This document shows, piece after piece, positions 47,601-57,279 of a stretch of 64,000 nt of DNA (its first letter is position 1; each line of letters begins with the position of its first letter). A program made the position numbers and the translations under genes. The DNA comes from Bromus sterilis. Taxonomy: Eukaryota > Streptophyta > Magnoliopsida > Poales > Poaceae. The notes below the pieces were generated by a model. That model ran no database searches. It was not told where the DNA came from and saw only the letters and a program-made list of their open reading frames with translations. The DNA is taken from assembly GCA_950022295.1 (NCBI GenBank), contig OX465598.1, positions 301,890,001-301,954,000 of the forward strand, in the 5' to 3' direction.

Positions 47601-48439
47601 TCCTCGGGGTCGCTGGACTCGATTCCTCGCGCTTGAAGACGAAGACGAGCACGCCGAGTCTTATGGACACGGTGGCTCACCGCGAGGGGCACGGTGGCCA
47701 CGGGAGTGCGGCGGCGCGCTCCGGCGGGTTCTCGGGAGCTCGCAGAAACGAGACAGGGAGAGGGGGAGAGCTGTCCAGGGAGAGAGGGGAAGAGGAGGGG
47801 GTGACTGGGGCGTTGCGTGGCATCCTGGGGGAGAAGGAGAGGGCCTGGAAGCTCCTCGTCGTCATGGTGGCTGCCGTCGCACGCTCTCGGCTCGCCACCG
47901 AGCAGCTTGGAGAAGATGACAGGAGGGAAGGTGGGATTGGGCTGGGGTACGGTTAGTTGGGCCAAAGGCCTGTGGGGTTGGGTTGCTTTCCCTTTTTCCT
48001 TTTTCTTCTTCTTTTCTTTTTCTGTTATTTTGTTTTGCCTAGAGTTAAATAGCTAGGCATTTTAGTAAAATTCCCAATATATTTTTAAAAACCCAAGTGA
48101 CCAGTAGCAAGCCACTGTCAAGGTTTGGGCATTTTTGAAATTCAAAACATTTGAATTCCAATTCAAATAGGGGTCAAATTTAATTTCCAGGGCACCTTTT
48201 GAATTTTTGAATATTCCATGGGCATGGGAAAATACCCAAACCACTTTTAAAATGATCAGCATCATTTATAGGAATTTTCCAATTGTTCAAATGATTTTTG
48301 GAAAAAGATTTTTATCTGGCCATTTGAATTAATTTCTCAGGGCTTTCTTTTTTCCCCATTTTTGAATTTCTTTTGAAATTTTGCATGATGCAAAGGGCAC
48401 AAACAAACCCTAGCACTTACCCTAGTTGGGGTTCTGACA
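44676..48439 (-). repeat. A3 3' LTR (left), 3764 bp
   Basis: Plus strand TGTCGGGACCC to GGGGTTCTGACA. Compared with the right copy it keeps a 30-odd-bp GC-rich segment near 47229 that the right copy lacks and lacks a 16-bp purine duplication near 56125. Minus-strand donor-like GTGAGC at 47490-47495. Confidence 0.95.
45781..45832 (-). promoter_or_regulatory. Double-palindrome LTR module, A3 left LTR
   Basis: CTATTCGAATAG 45797-45808 and CCCTGCAGGG 45817-45826, both perfect. Confidence 0.65.
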
Positions 48440-51400
48440 ACTCGCCCCCACTCAAAAGAATCTCGTCCCGAGATTCAGAAGTCGTCGGGAGGAAGGTGGG
48501 GTACTCGGCACGGAGGCGGTCGTCTCTTTCCCATGTTGCTTCTTTCTCGGAGTGATGGGACCATTGCACTTTGAGAAACTTGATCTTCTGACGACGAGTG
48601 ACACGCTCTGCTGAATCAAGAATACGAACGGGGTACTCTCGATAAGAAAGGTCATCTTGGAGATCAAGCGTTTCATGGTCGACTTCGCGGATGGGGTCCT
48701 TGAAGCAACGCCTGAGTTGTGACACATGGAATACATCATGTACTCGGGAAAGGTGAGGGGGTAGTTCAAGTTGGTAGGAAACTTCTCCACGTTTAGAAAG
48801 AATGCGAAAAGGTCTGATGTAACGTGGGGCCAACTTGCCTTTGATACCGAATCTTTGGGTTCCCTTCAGAGGAGTAACCCGAAGGTAAGCCTTCTCATCC
48901 AGATTGTAGCTCTCTTCCCTATGATGACGATCATAGTAGCTTTTCTGACGAGATTGAGCGGACTTCAATCGATCACGAACAATGTGAACTTTCTCTTCTG
49001 CTTCCTTGATCATATCCGGTCCAAAGAGTTGTCTTTCACCGGTTTCTGACCAGTTTAGGGGTGTTCGACATCGTCGGCCATAGAGGAATTCAAAGGGAGC
49101 CATGTTCAGATTAGATTGAAAACTATTGTTATAAGAAAATTCGGAAAATGGAAGAGATTTCTCCCAATTATTTCCGAAAGAGATAACACAAGCTCTGAGC
49201 ATGTCTTCCAAGATTTGATTAACCCTTTCAACTTGACCGCTAGATTGAGGGTGGAAAGCTGTACTAAAGGAGAGATGAGTTCCCATAGCATTTTGAAAAC
49301 TTTCCCAGAATCTAGAGGTGAAAATGCTACCACGATCAGAATTGATTACCAAAGGAACACCGTGAAGAGACACGATTCTAGAGACATACAAGTCCGCCAA
49401 CTGACTAGTAGTTATAGACTCGCGAACTGGAAGGAAGTGAGCAACTTTTGAAAGTCTATCAATGACCACAAAGATGGCATCATTTCCTTTCTGGGTTTTT
49501 GGAAAGCCGGTGATGAAGTCCATACCGACCTTGTCCCATTTCCACTCGGGAATAGACAATGGTTGAAGAGTACCAGCAGGTCTTTGGTGTTCTGCCTTAA
49601 TGCGACGACAAACATCACATTCGGCAAAAAATTGTGCAATGTCTCTCTTCATCCGGGTCCACCAAAATCTTTGGCGTAGATCTCGGTACATTTTTGTGCT
49701 ACCGGGATGAATTGAGAGGGGAGTGTCATGAGCTTCCCTAAGGATCAGCTGCTTTAGGTCTTCATTCTCAGGAACTACTAAACGATTTTCAAAGAATATC
49801 GTTCCTTGATCATTTGCAGAGAAACATTTAGCAACTCCGCTAATAATGTTCTGCTTGATCTCTTGAATACAACTCTCTTGTTTCTGGGCGGCTATGATTT
49901 GATCCTCAAGGGTTGGTTTCGCCACCAAGGTAGAAAGAAATCCATGAGGAACTATCTCAAGATTGAGCTTGCAAAATTCCTCATGAAGAAGTGGTTGATA
50001 CTGTTGTAACATGAGGTTTTTACAATACGACTTACGACTTAGTGCATCAGCCATGACATTGGCCTTGCCTGGGGTGTAAGAAATTCCTAAGTCATAATCT
50101 TTTATCAACTCTATCCAGCGTCTTTGGCTGAGATTAAGATCTGGCTGGGTGAATATGTATTTGAGGCTTTGGTGATCAGAATAGATCTCACAACGATTAC
50201 CAAGGAGGTAATGTCGCCAAGTCTTCAGGGCATGAACTACGGCAGTGAGTTCAAGATCATGGGTAGGATAGTTTTCTTCATGTGGACGCAACTGCCGTGA
50301 AGCATAAGCTACCACATGTCTATCTTGCATAAGTATGCATCCTAACCCTTGCCGTGAAGCATCACAATAGATCTCGAAATCCCTTTTGGTGTCTGGAGGC
50401 ACAAGTACGGGTGCAGAAGTCAATCTTCTTTTTAGCTCTTGAAAGCTTTCCTCGCACTTGGGGGTCCATTGGAATTTCTTATCTTTCTTGAGGAGTTCAG
50501 TAAGAGGCTTTGCAACTTTAGAAAAGTTCTCGATGAAGCGGCGGCAATAGTTTGCTAGGCCGAGAAAACTCCTAACTTGCTTAACCGATTCAGGTGGAGT
50601 CCAGTCAAGGACGGCCTGAACTCTCTCGGGATTGACTGCAACACCTTTCGCAGAAATCACGTGGCCTAAGTACGCCACTTCTGGTAGCCAAAATTCACAC
50701 TTGGAGAACTTGGCATAAAGGCGGTGCTCTCTAAGTTTCATCAATACCAACCTAAGATGTTCTGCGTGCTCTTCTTCGTTCTTCGAGTAGATGAGAATGT
50801 CATCAAGATAGACCACAACAAATTTATCAAGGTACTCCATGAAGATCGAATTCATCAAGCGTGGGAATGTGGCGGGGGCATTGGTTAAACCGAAGGACAT
50901 GACGGTGTACTCGTAAAGACCATAACGAGTAGTGAAAGCCGTTTTTGGAATGTCCTCATTTCGGATTTTGATTTGATGATAACCTAATCTCAAATCCATC
51001 TTGGAGAAGACAGAGGATCCAGAAAGTTGATCATAAAGATCATTGATCCTGGGAAGTGGGTACTTGTTCTTTACCGTTGCTTGATTTAGCGGACGATAGT
51101 CTACACACATCCTTTCTGTTCCATCTTTCTTCGTTTTGAACAGAACGGGGCAACCCCATGGCGATGAGCTAGGGCGGATGAAAACTTTTGCCAACGAAGC
51201 ATCAAGTTGGGTTTTTAGCTCAGCTAACTCATGTGGGGCCATTCTATATGGGCGTCTGGAAATTGGGGCTGTGCCTGGTATAAGATCCACTATGAATTCT
51301 ACACACCTGTCTGGTGGCATTCCCGGCAGCTCTTCAGGAAAGACATCCGGGAAGTCACGAACCACCAGAACATCTTCAAGGTCTGGAAGTGGAAGCACAT

Positions 51401-52340
51401 TCAAAGCATGCATCTGGGTTCTAGAACTGGGTGATGTGTAGTCAATGATCTGGCCTGAAGGATGGGTGAGTTCGACTGATTTGGCTTTACAATCAAGGAA
51501 AGCATTCTGCCTTGATAACCAATCCATTCCTAGGATGACATCAATGTCCGAAGACTTGAGGGCTATAAGAGAAGCAAGGAATACTAAACCCTCAATTGCA
51601 ATTTGATTGCCATGGATTACTCTATTAGTTTGCCACTTTGAACCAGGAGTTTGAATGATCATTGGAGAAAACATTTCTTCAAAAGAAAATCCATGCCGAA
51701 GTGCATAACTCTCCGACATGAATGAATGAGAAGCTCCTGGATCGAAAAGAACAGAGGCGGGAACATGATTGACTGGGAGTGTGCCAAGGATGACGTCAGA
51801 AGCAGCAGTGGTTTCCTCAACTGAGATTTGGTTCACACAACCACTACTTGTGGCTGAAAGCTTTGCTGGGATGGCTTTGGTGGTTGATTTCTTTGGAGGC
51901 TTGTGACTAGGTCGATGTGGTGCCACCAACACTGTAGGGCATTGTCGGAAGTAATGGCCTGTCAGACCACACGTGAAACACATCCTGCCTGAATTGCTGG
52001 GAGAAGGATTACTTGATTGCACACCATCATTCCTGGGAGGAACAATGTGTTGAGGTGGATGGCATATATTCGGTGGTGGTCTCTGAAGAAGGTTTTGAGG
52101 TATGGCACGGATTGGAATCCAAATTCGGCGTTTCTGAGGGGCTGAACTAGAAGAATGAGCAAGCTGAAGAGCATGCTTGCGGGACTCTTCGAACACTTCA
52201 TTGCCATGCTCAGCTCTAAAGGATCTGTTGACTAAATCCTCAAAGGTTGAGATCATGGCGAAGGATAGGGCTAAGTACCTTATGGAACCTTGCCTGCTTT
52301 CTGGCATCGGTGGTGATCTCATCTTGGGCATAACGAGCAA
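48417..52340 (-). CDS. pol: A3 pol: protease, RT, RNase H, integrase, chromodomain
   Basis: A 1307-residue open frame; codons before about 52248 are out of register and not native. CCHC knuckle CFTCGLTGHYFRQC (residues 121-134), protease LFDPGASHSF (198-207), RT with catalytic YLDD (511-514), RNase H with IYCDAS (D660), SDHQS (D722) and MADALSR (D765). Integrase has an HHCC zinc site (H871, H878, C908, C911) and catalytic D941, D1002, E1038. A C-terminal chromodomain-like segment (about 1220-1290, KFLKVQWSHH and EATWERDD) suggests chromatin-targeted integration. All key residues are present. The stop lies inside the 3' LTR, so the frame covers the polypurine tract. The frame is separated from gag only by a 17-bp deletion; in A1 the same region is one continuous gag-pol frame. 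Confidence 0.95.
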   Translation of the reverse strand: MLVMPKMRSPPMPESRQGSIRYLALSFAMISTFEDLVNRSFRAEHGNEVFEESRKHALQLAHSSSSAPQKRRIWIPIRAIPQNLLQRPPPNICHPPQHIVPPRNDGVQSSNPSPSNSGRMCFTCGLTGHYFRQCPTVLVAPHRPSHKPPKKSTTKAIPAKLSATSSGCVNQISVEETTAASDVILGTLPVNHVPASVLFDPGASHSFMSESYALRHGFSFEEMFSPMIIQTPGSKWQTNRVIHGNQIAIEGLVFLASLIALKSSDIDVILGMDWLSRQNAFLDCKAKSVELTHPSGQIIDYTSPSSRTQMHALNVLPLPDLEDVLVVRDFPDVFPEELPGMPPDRCVEFIVDLIPGTAPISRRPYRMAPHELAELKTQLDASLAKVFIRPSSSPWGCPVLFKTKKDGTERMCVDYRPLNQATVKNKYPLPRINDLYDQLSGSSVFSKMDLRLGYHQIKIRNEDIPKTAFTTRYGLYEYTVMSFGLTNAPATFPRLMNSIFMEYLDKFVVVYLDDILIYSKNEEEHAEHLRLVLMKLREHRLYAKFSKCEFWLPEVAYLGHVISAKGVAVNPERVQAVLDWTPPESVKQVRSFLGLANYCRRFIENFSKVAKPLTELLKKDKKFQWTPKCEESFQELKRRLTSAPVLVPPDTKRDFEIYCDASRQGLGCILMQDRHVVAYASRQLRPHEENYPTHDLELTAVVHALKTWRHYLLGNRCEIYSDHQSLKYIFTQPDLNLSQRRWIELIKDYDLGISYTPGKANVMADALSRKSYCKNLMLQQYQPLLHEEFCKLNLEIVPHGFLSTLVAKPTLEDQIIAAQKQESCIQEIKQNIISGVAKCFSANDQGTIFFENRLVVPENEDLKQLILREAHDTPLSIHPGSTKMYRDLRQRFWWTRMKRDIAQFFAECDVCRRIKAEHQRPAGTLQPLSIPEWKWDKVGMDFITGFPKTQKGNDAIFVVIDRLSKVAHFLPVRESITTSQLADLYVSRIVSLHGVPLVINSDRGSIFTSRFWESFQNAMGTHLSFSTAFHPQSSGQVERVNQILEDMLRACVISFGNNWEKSLPFSEFSYNNSFQSNLNMAPFEFLYGRRCRTPLNWSETGERQLFGPDMIKEAEEKVHIVRDRLKSAQSRQKSYYDRHHREESYNLDEKAYLRVTPLKGTQRFGIKGKLAPRYIRPFRILSKRGEVSYQLELPPHLSRVHDVFHVSQLRRCFKDPIREVDHETLDLQDDLSYREYPVRILDSAERVTRRQKIKFLKVQWSHHSEKEATWERDDRLRAEYPTFLPTTSESRDEILLSGGELSEPQLG
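48440..48460 (-). promoter_or_regulatory. A3 polypurine tract
   Basis: On the minus strand TTTTGAGTGGGGGCGAGT abuts the LTR start TGTCAGAACC. Confidence 0.88.
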
Positions 52341-52881
52341 GACGGTTGAACTCTCTCACATACTCATGGATGGACATCTCTCCTTGAGTCAGATTGCAGA
52401 ACTCTTCCTTCTTGCGCTCCATTAACTCATCTAGAAGGTGGTACCCTCGAAAGGCATCACAGAACTCTTGCCAAGTCACTAGGTGATCATCAGGCTGCAG
52501 CGCAACATAGTTCTCCCACCATTCAGCAGCAGCACCTTCCAGAAAGTATGCCGCGAATATAACTCGATCATCGGGAGCAACATGTGCAGTGTCAAGCTTA
52601 CGCTCGATGGAACGAAGCCAATCATCAACTTCAAGGGGCTCAGAAGAATATCGGAATACCGGTGGCTTGAGGAGGATGAAGTCCTGAATGCTCACAACCA
52701 CATTGCAATGATGTGAGGTATTCTGCTCGATGAGCTCCAGAAGGCGTGTTTGATCACGTTGATTCTTCTCAGCTTCCATCATGATTTCCGCCGCAGAAGG
52801 CAGTGGTGGAGGTGCATCATCATTTCGATTCCGAACACGGTCTCGATTCCGACGAACAGCACTACGAGTTCCACCTGACAT
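52240..52881 (-). CDS. gag: A3 gag (capsid region), cut short by frameshift
   Basis: Starts at ATG 52881 (MSGGTRSAVRRNRDR). The retrotransposon capsid domain includes DDWLRSIERKLDTAH, WWENYVAL and EFCDAFRGYHL, and assembles the virus-like particle. The frame ends at 52240 shortly after ILRHDLNL. Relative to A1, 17 bp are missing between two ACCT repeats (junction 52245-52248), shifting into a stop and separating gag from the CCHC knuckle and pol. A native product would be about 1.5 thousand residues of gag-pol. Confidence 0.92.
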   Translation of the reverse strand: MSGGTRSAVRRNRDRVRNRNDDAPPPLPSAAEIMMEAEKNQRDQTRLLELIEQNTSHHCNVVVSIQDFILLKPPVFRYSSEPLEVDDWLRSIERKLDTAHVAPDDRVIFAAYFLEGAAAEWWENYVALQPDDHLVTWQEFCDAFRGYHLLDELMERKKEEFCNLTQGEMSIHEYVREFNRLARYAQDEITTDARKQARFHKVLSPILRHDLNL

Positions 52882-53329
52882 CCTGTGTGATAAAGATCAA
52901 CAATCAGAACAGGTTGTACGATGGAATCAAAGACAAGAAGGACATGAAGAAGATGGAAAAGATTATAATGCGAAGGCAATGATCCACAGAAACTCGGAAT
53001 AATTTTGGCAGCATAACGGCTACACCGGGATGGAAAACAAGACGACCTCGAGGAGATTGAACAGAACTTCCTCAAGGAACTCAAAACACGAAGACTCTGG
53101 ACGACCACAACTTTCCTACGGCTACAAGGAAGCACTCAGCGAGATGTTCTAGTAAGACATAGATGAGCCTAGTCCTATCATCCCGTAGAAAAGATAAGGT
53201 GACTCAGAACTCAGATCGATGAGGGTAAGGAGAAAAAGAAGCCTTACGTTGTTCCCTTATACCCAGAGTAACTATATAACTATAGAATGCTAGACTCGAC
53301 TTCGACCAAGGGTTTGATAAGCCTATAGA
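52882..53329 (-). other. A3 leader
   Basis: Untranslated leader of about 450 bp between primer site and gag ATG; the gag-proximal part matches the 58-bp remnant in A1. It probably holds packaging signals, none recognised. Confidence 0.8.
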
Positions 53330-53348
53330 CAGTCCTGCTCTGATACCA
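53330..53348 (-). promoter_or_regulatory. A3 primer binding site (initiator tRNA-Met)
   Basis: On the minus strand TGGTATCAGAGCAGGACTG, four bases from the 5' LTR. Confidence 0.95.
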
Positions 53349-53352
53349 AGTC

Positions 53353-56300
53353 TGTCGGGACCCGGGGTTAGCGTATGTAATTCCAGTCACGATAAAATCA
53401 CATGGAAAGCCGAGAACCGTACCCACTTGTCTACGCAGACAAGGCCAAGCACAGAACGTTCTCGGTAAGCATCGAACGTGAGGGGCATCCCATCCAGGCC
53501 GGATGATCAACTGAGATGGGTCCTCATCGTCCGCTCACAAGTCTAAATGCTTATGGGTGGTGAATCCCATACTCATAGACAAGTCGCCTCAAACATGTTA
53601 TCGATTGAATCCTAACTCTTACATAGACTTACTCCAGCCCGATCACTTAGTCGGGGTCTAGGGCGGGCTCGATCATACAACAAAGTGTGCACGTGACAGA
53701 GTCACGAGCAATCGCATCGCGATTCCCCAAGCTGCGCACATCTAAGGGCCACTTGGTGTAAAAAGACCACCAGCCAGATCACAACTAAGGTCTCGAAAAC
53801 CCATACTAAGACATGCATGATATAAACATACACGAAGCACACATGCCTAGTATGAACAGCAAGTATCATCACATAACTCTACAAAGTACTTCTTTATTGA
53901 TATACACATAGAGCATACAAAGATCACATGTCTTTGATCACATTACATCATACAACGGAAGCAAATTAGGTCTGAGTATAGACAAGTTTAACAAATGGCT
54001 TAGAGAAGCCTTGTACACATACATGCCCTTCCACGAGGGACCAGACTGCTGTCTGGGACTATACTAACTTGGTCAACGTCGAGCTTCAGGTCGGTGACTC
54101 CATCGGGGTCCGGGTTCTCATCTAAAACATAGAATAAGAAAACGTGAGTACAAAGTCGTACTCAGCAAGACTTACATCAGATCTATACTACTCATGCTCA
54201 AGTATCAAGGTAAAGGAGGTGGGGTTCAACATGCAGAAGTGCCAGCTTTGACTTGGCTAATCCTGTACTATGAGTACCAGACTTGAGGTAAGAAGCGTAC
54301 ACGAGTCCACTACCAAGTCTCCAATCAATACAACACTATGGTTACTTCCTCGACTTCCCCACGAGGAGGCACGCCATAGCACTCACGCTTATCTTGCGAG
54401 TTTTATAAGTATCCATTCAAGTTGTCTATGATCAAGTAAAGGTTTCCAAGTAGTCCATAACCGCGGACACGGCTATTCGAATAGTTCATTAACCCTGTAG
54501 GGGTGTACACCTTCACACGTGTGTCATCACTTATCGCCTCGTTCTTGTCACCCTTCAAGCGGATGTCGGACGTGGATGAAACCAAGGCACTACCCTCACA
54601 TCACCTTCTCTAATCCAGGAGTCGACTACCTGAGTTGTCACCGCTCGAGAGTTTGGCCGGTTCCACAAAACGGACTCAGATAATGCAAGGGACCGAGACG
54701 CCACCTTTGACAAATGTTTTCACTGCCTCACAGGTCCACCCACATATCTATACATAAATCAAATGGAAAGCCCGAATCTAGTGTGACTCCTGGACTGGAT
54801 CGGGTACGTAAAGAGGCCAAACGGGGCTCCCATAAAACCCTACTTGTGGTCATACTCTTTGTCTTGGATCACAAAACAGGAACTCGGGGCCTAGGGCAGT
54901 GTTCAACGAGACAACCCACTGTGTACTCCTACACAGCCTCTCATCGTTCACCTTTGTTTAGGGTGGATTCACCAACACGTTAACATCAGCACCACTGTGT
55001 TCATTCCATCACGACTCACAAACATAACATCCTCATTGTATCACTAAGAAGCAAAAGCAGTAACAGTTGCAGGGGCCTCATGCTCATCATTCAACTCCTA
55101 AATCTGCTAGGATTGTGGTTTGCTTAATACGGTGACAAAATGATAGGTCATGCATTGGAATGGGTTCAACTATGCGAAAGAACGTGTCTCGGTGATCTCC
55201 TAAACATGCATAAGCGAGACTGAGAGGGAAATAGGATTTTATAGACATGATCAAAGGGGTTTGCTTGCCTTGCTGACGATACACGGGTCTTAACGGTGGT
55301 CTTCTTCTTCGGTGGTGATCACCGTCTCGGAACGTCTGTCATCGGAGGCAATCATCAACAAGGGGGGACAACTTCGGAAGTAAAAATGCACATACACATG
55401 ATAAGGTTGTCCATGATGTGAATGGTGCTGGTTTGTAGCATATTCAATTTAATTGAAGTATATTGCATTTGAAATGCAAATTCAAACTCCAAATTCAATT
55501 TCAAATTAAGTCATATACACATTTGCTTCTGTTCACCCATTTTAAAATGGTCAAACATAAAAAAAATTTGCATATTCTTAATCCTTGCATTTTTCTGATA
55601 ATTTTTCATATATTATTTATTAAATTTGGAGTTAATATGAATTAGTTATGAATTTCCAAATTTAAATGATTTTCTGGATATTTCTGGATTATTTTAATCC
55701 TCTGGAAATTGTTTTATTTCTGGAAAATCTTTTATTGCGTCATGCTGATGTGGGGGTGATGTCACAGGGGGGGCTGACAACAGGGGTCCACCTGTAAGTG
55801 TCTAGGGGGTTAATCCCCTCTCTATTTAAACTAAACAGAGGGGTTAGGGGCCAGGGGTCCCACTGTCATGGACTCGGGGGGATTAAGCGGTGGTTTAGAC
55901 GCTAATTAACTGGGCACGGCGGAGGCTTGCCGGAGTGGACATTCCGGCCATGGCTTGGCACGGGGAAAACACGGGGAGGTGCGCCGTGCTCTCCCGCGTC
56001 GAGGGGAACAACCAGGGGGTTGCCAGGGTCACTAGGGCGACGACGGCTTCAAAAAGGCGCGGCGGCCGGAGCTCTGGAGAACGGCGACGGCGACTTGGTG
56101 CACGAGAAGGAGAAAGAGGAGGGGGAAAAGAGGAGGGGGAATCGGCGCGTCTGCTCACCCTGAAGCGGAAGGAGGGGTTGGGGAGGCCGGAGGAGCGTCT
56201 GCGGCGACGTATTCGACGGCGAAGACCCGGCGGCCGTGGCGTGGAACGGGGTCGATGGCGTCGTCCTCGGGGTCGCTGGACTCGATTCCTCGCGCTTGAA

Positions 56301-57102
56301 GAAGAAGACGAGCACGGCGAGTCTTCTGGACACGGTGGCTCGCCGCGAGGGGCACGGTGGCCACACGAGTGCGGCGGCGCGCTCCGGCGGGTTCTCGGGA
56401 GCTCGCAGAAACGAGACAGGGAGAGGGGGAGAGCTGTCCAGGGAGAGAGGAGAAGAGGAGGGGGTGACTGGGGCGTTGCGTGGCGTCCTGGGGGAGAAGG
56501 AGAGGGCCTGGAAGCTCCTCGTCGTCATCGTGGCAGCCGCCGCACGCTCTCGGCTCGCCACCGAGCAGCTTGGAGAGGACGACAGGAGGGAAGGTGGGAT
56601 TGGGCTGGGGTATGGTTAGTTGGGCCAAAGGCCTGTTGGGCTGGGTTGCTTTCCCTTTTTCCTTTTTCTTCTTCTTTTCTTTTTTTGTTATTTTGTTTTG
56701 CCTAGAATTAAATAGCTAGGCATTTTAGTAAAATGCCCAACATATTTTTAAAAACCCAAGTGACCAGTAGCAAGCCACTGTCAAGGTTTGGGCATTTTTG
56801 AAATTCAAAACATTTGAATTCCAATTCAAATAGGGGTCAAATTTAATTTCCAGGGCACCTTTTGAATTTTTGAATATTCCATGGGCATGGGAAAATACCC
56901 AAACCACTTTTAAAATGATCAGCATCATTTATAGGAATTTTCCAATTATTCAAATGATTTTTGGAAAAAGATTTTTATCTGGCCATTTTAATTAATTTCT
57001 CAGGGCTTTCTTTTTTCCCCATTTTTGAATTTCTTTTGAAATTTTGCATGATGCAAAGGGCACAAACAAACCCTAGCACTTACCCTAGTTGGGGTTCTGA
57101 CA
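53353..57102 (-). repeat. A3 5' LTR (right), 3750 bp
   Basis: Plus strand TGTCGGGACCC to GGGGTTCTGACA. One palindrome is changed (CCCTGTAGGG at 54493-54502), while CTATTCGAATAG at 54473-54484 is intact. In the phase used by the exon-like model, the GC-rich block is open from an ATG at about 56528 to the donor GTGAGC (56153-56158, minus). Confidence 0.95.
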
Positions 57103-57279
57103 GATCTCGGTTTGGGGATTCCAGTAGCATCTAGCTTTCGACTTTCCGGGTTAACCTTGGTGGAATTTCAGCCTTCGGCTTTCTCATACCTCGTGAGGAA
57201 GTCTTGTTGTCAATATTGCTTTATCTTCTGGTTACATCAATGTTTCGACCATGTTCTCACAAGTGTTCCTGTAAACAGG
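57103..57279 (+). other. C1 leader, right part
   Basis: Continues 44675 after the duplicated GATCT (57103-57107) and leads to the gag ATG at 57280. No gene. Confidence 0.85.

Larger units (their letters stand above)
44676..57102 (-). mobile_element. Element A3: near-intact Ty3/gypsy chromovirus
   Basis: A 12.4-kb element with two LTRs (3764 and 3750 bp), primer site, gag, a single long pol frame, polypurine tract and a perfect 5-bp target duplication. The only disabling change I see in the coding region is a 17-bp deletion near 52245. It is inserted in the leader of C1, antisense to it, and is the youngest-looking insertion here. Confidence 0.96.
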
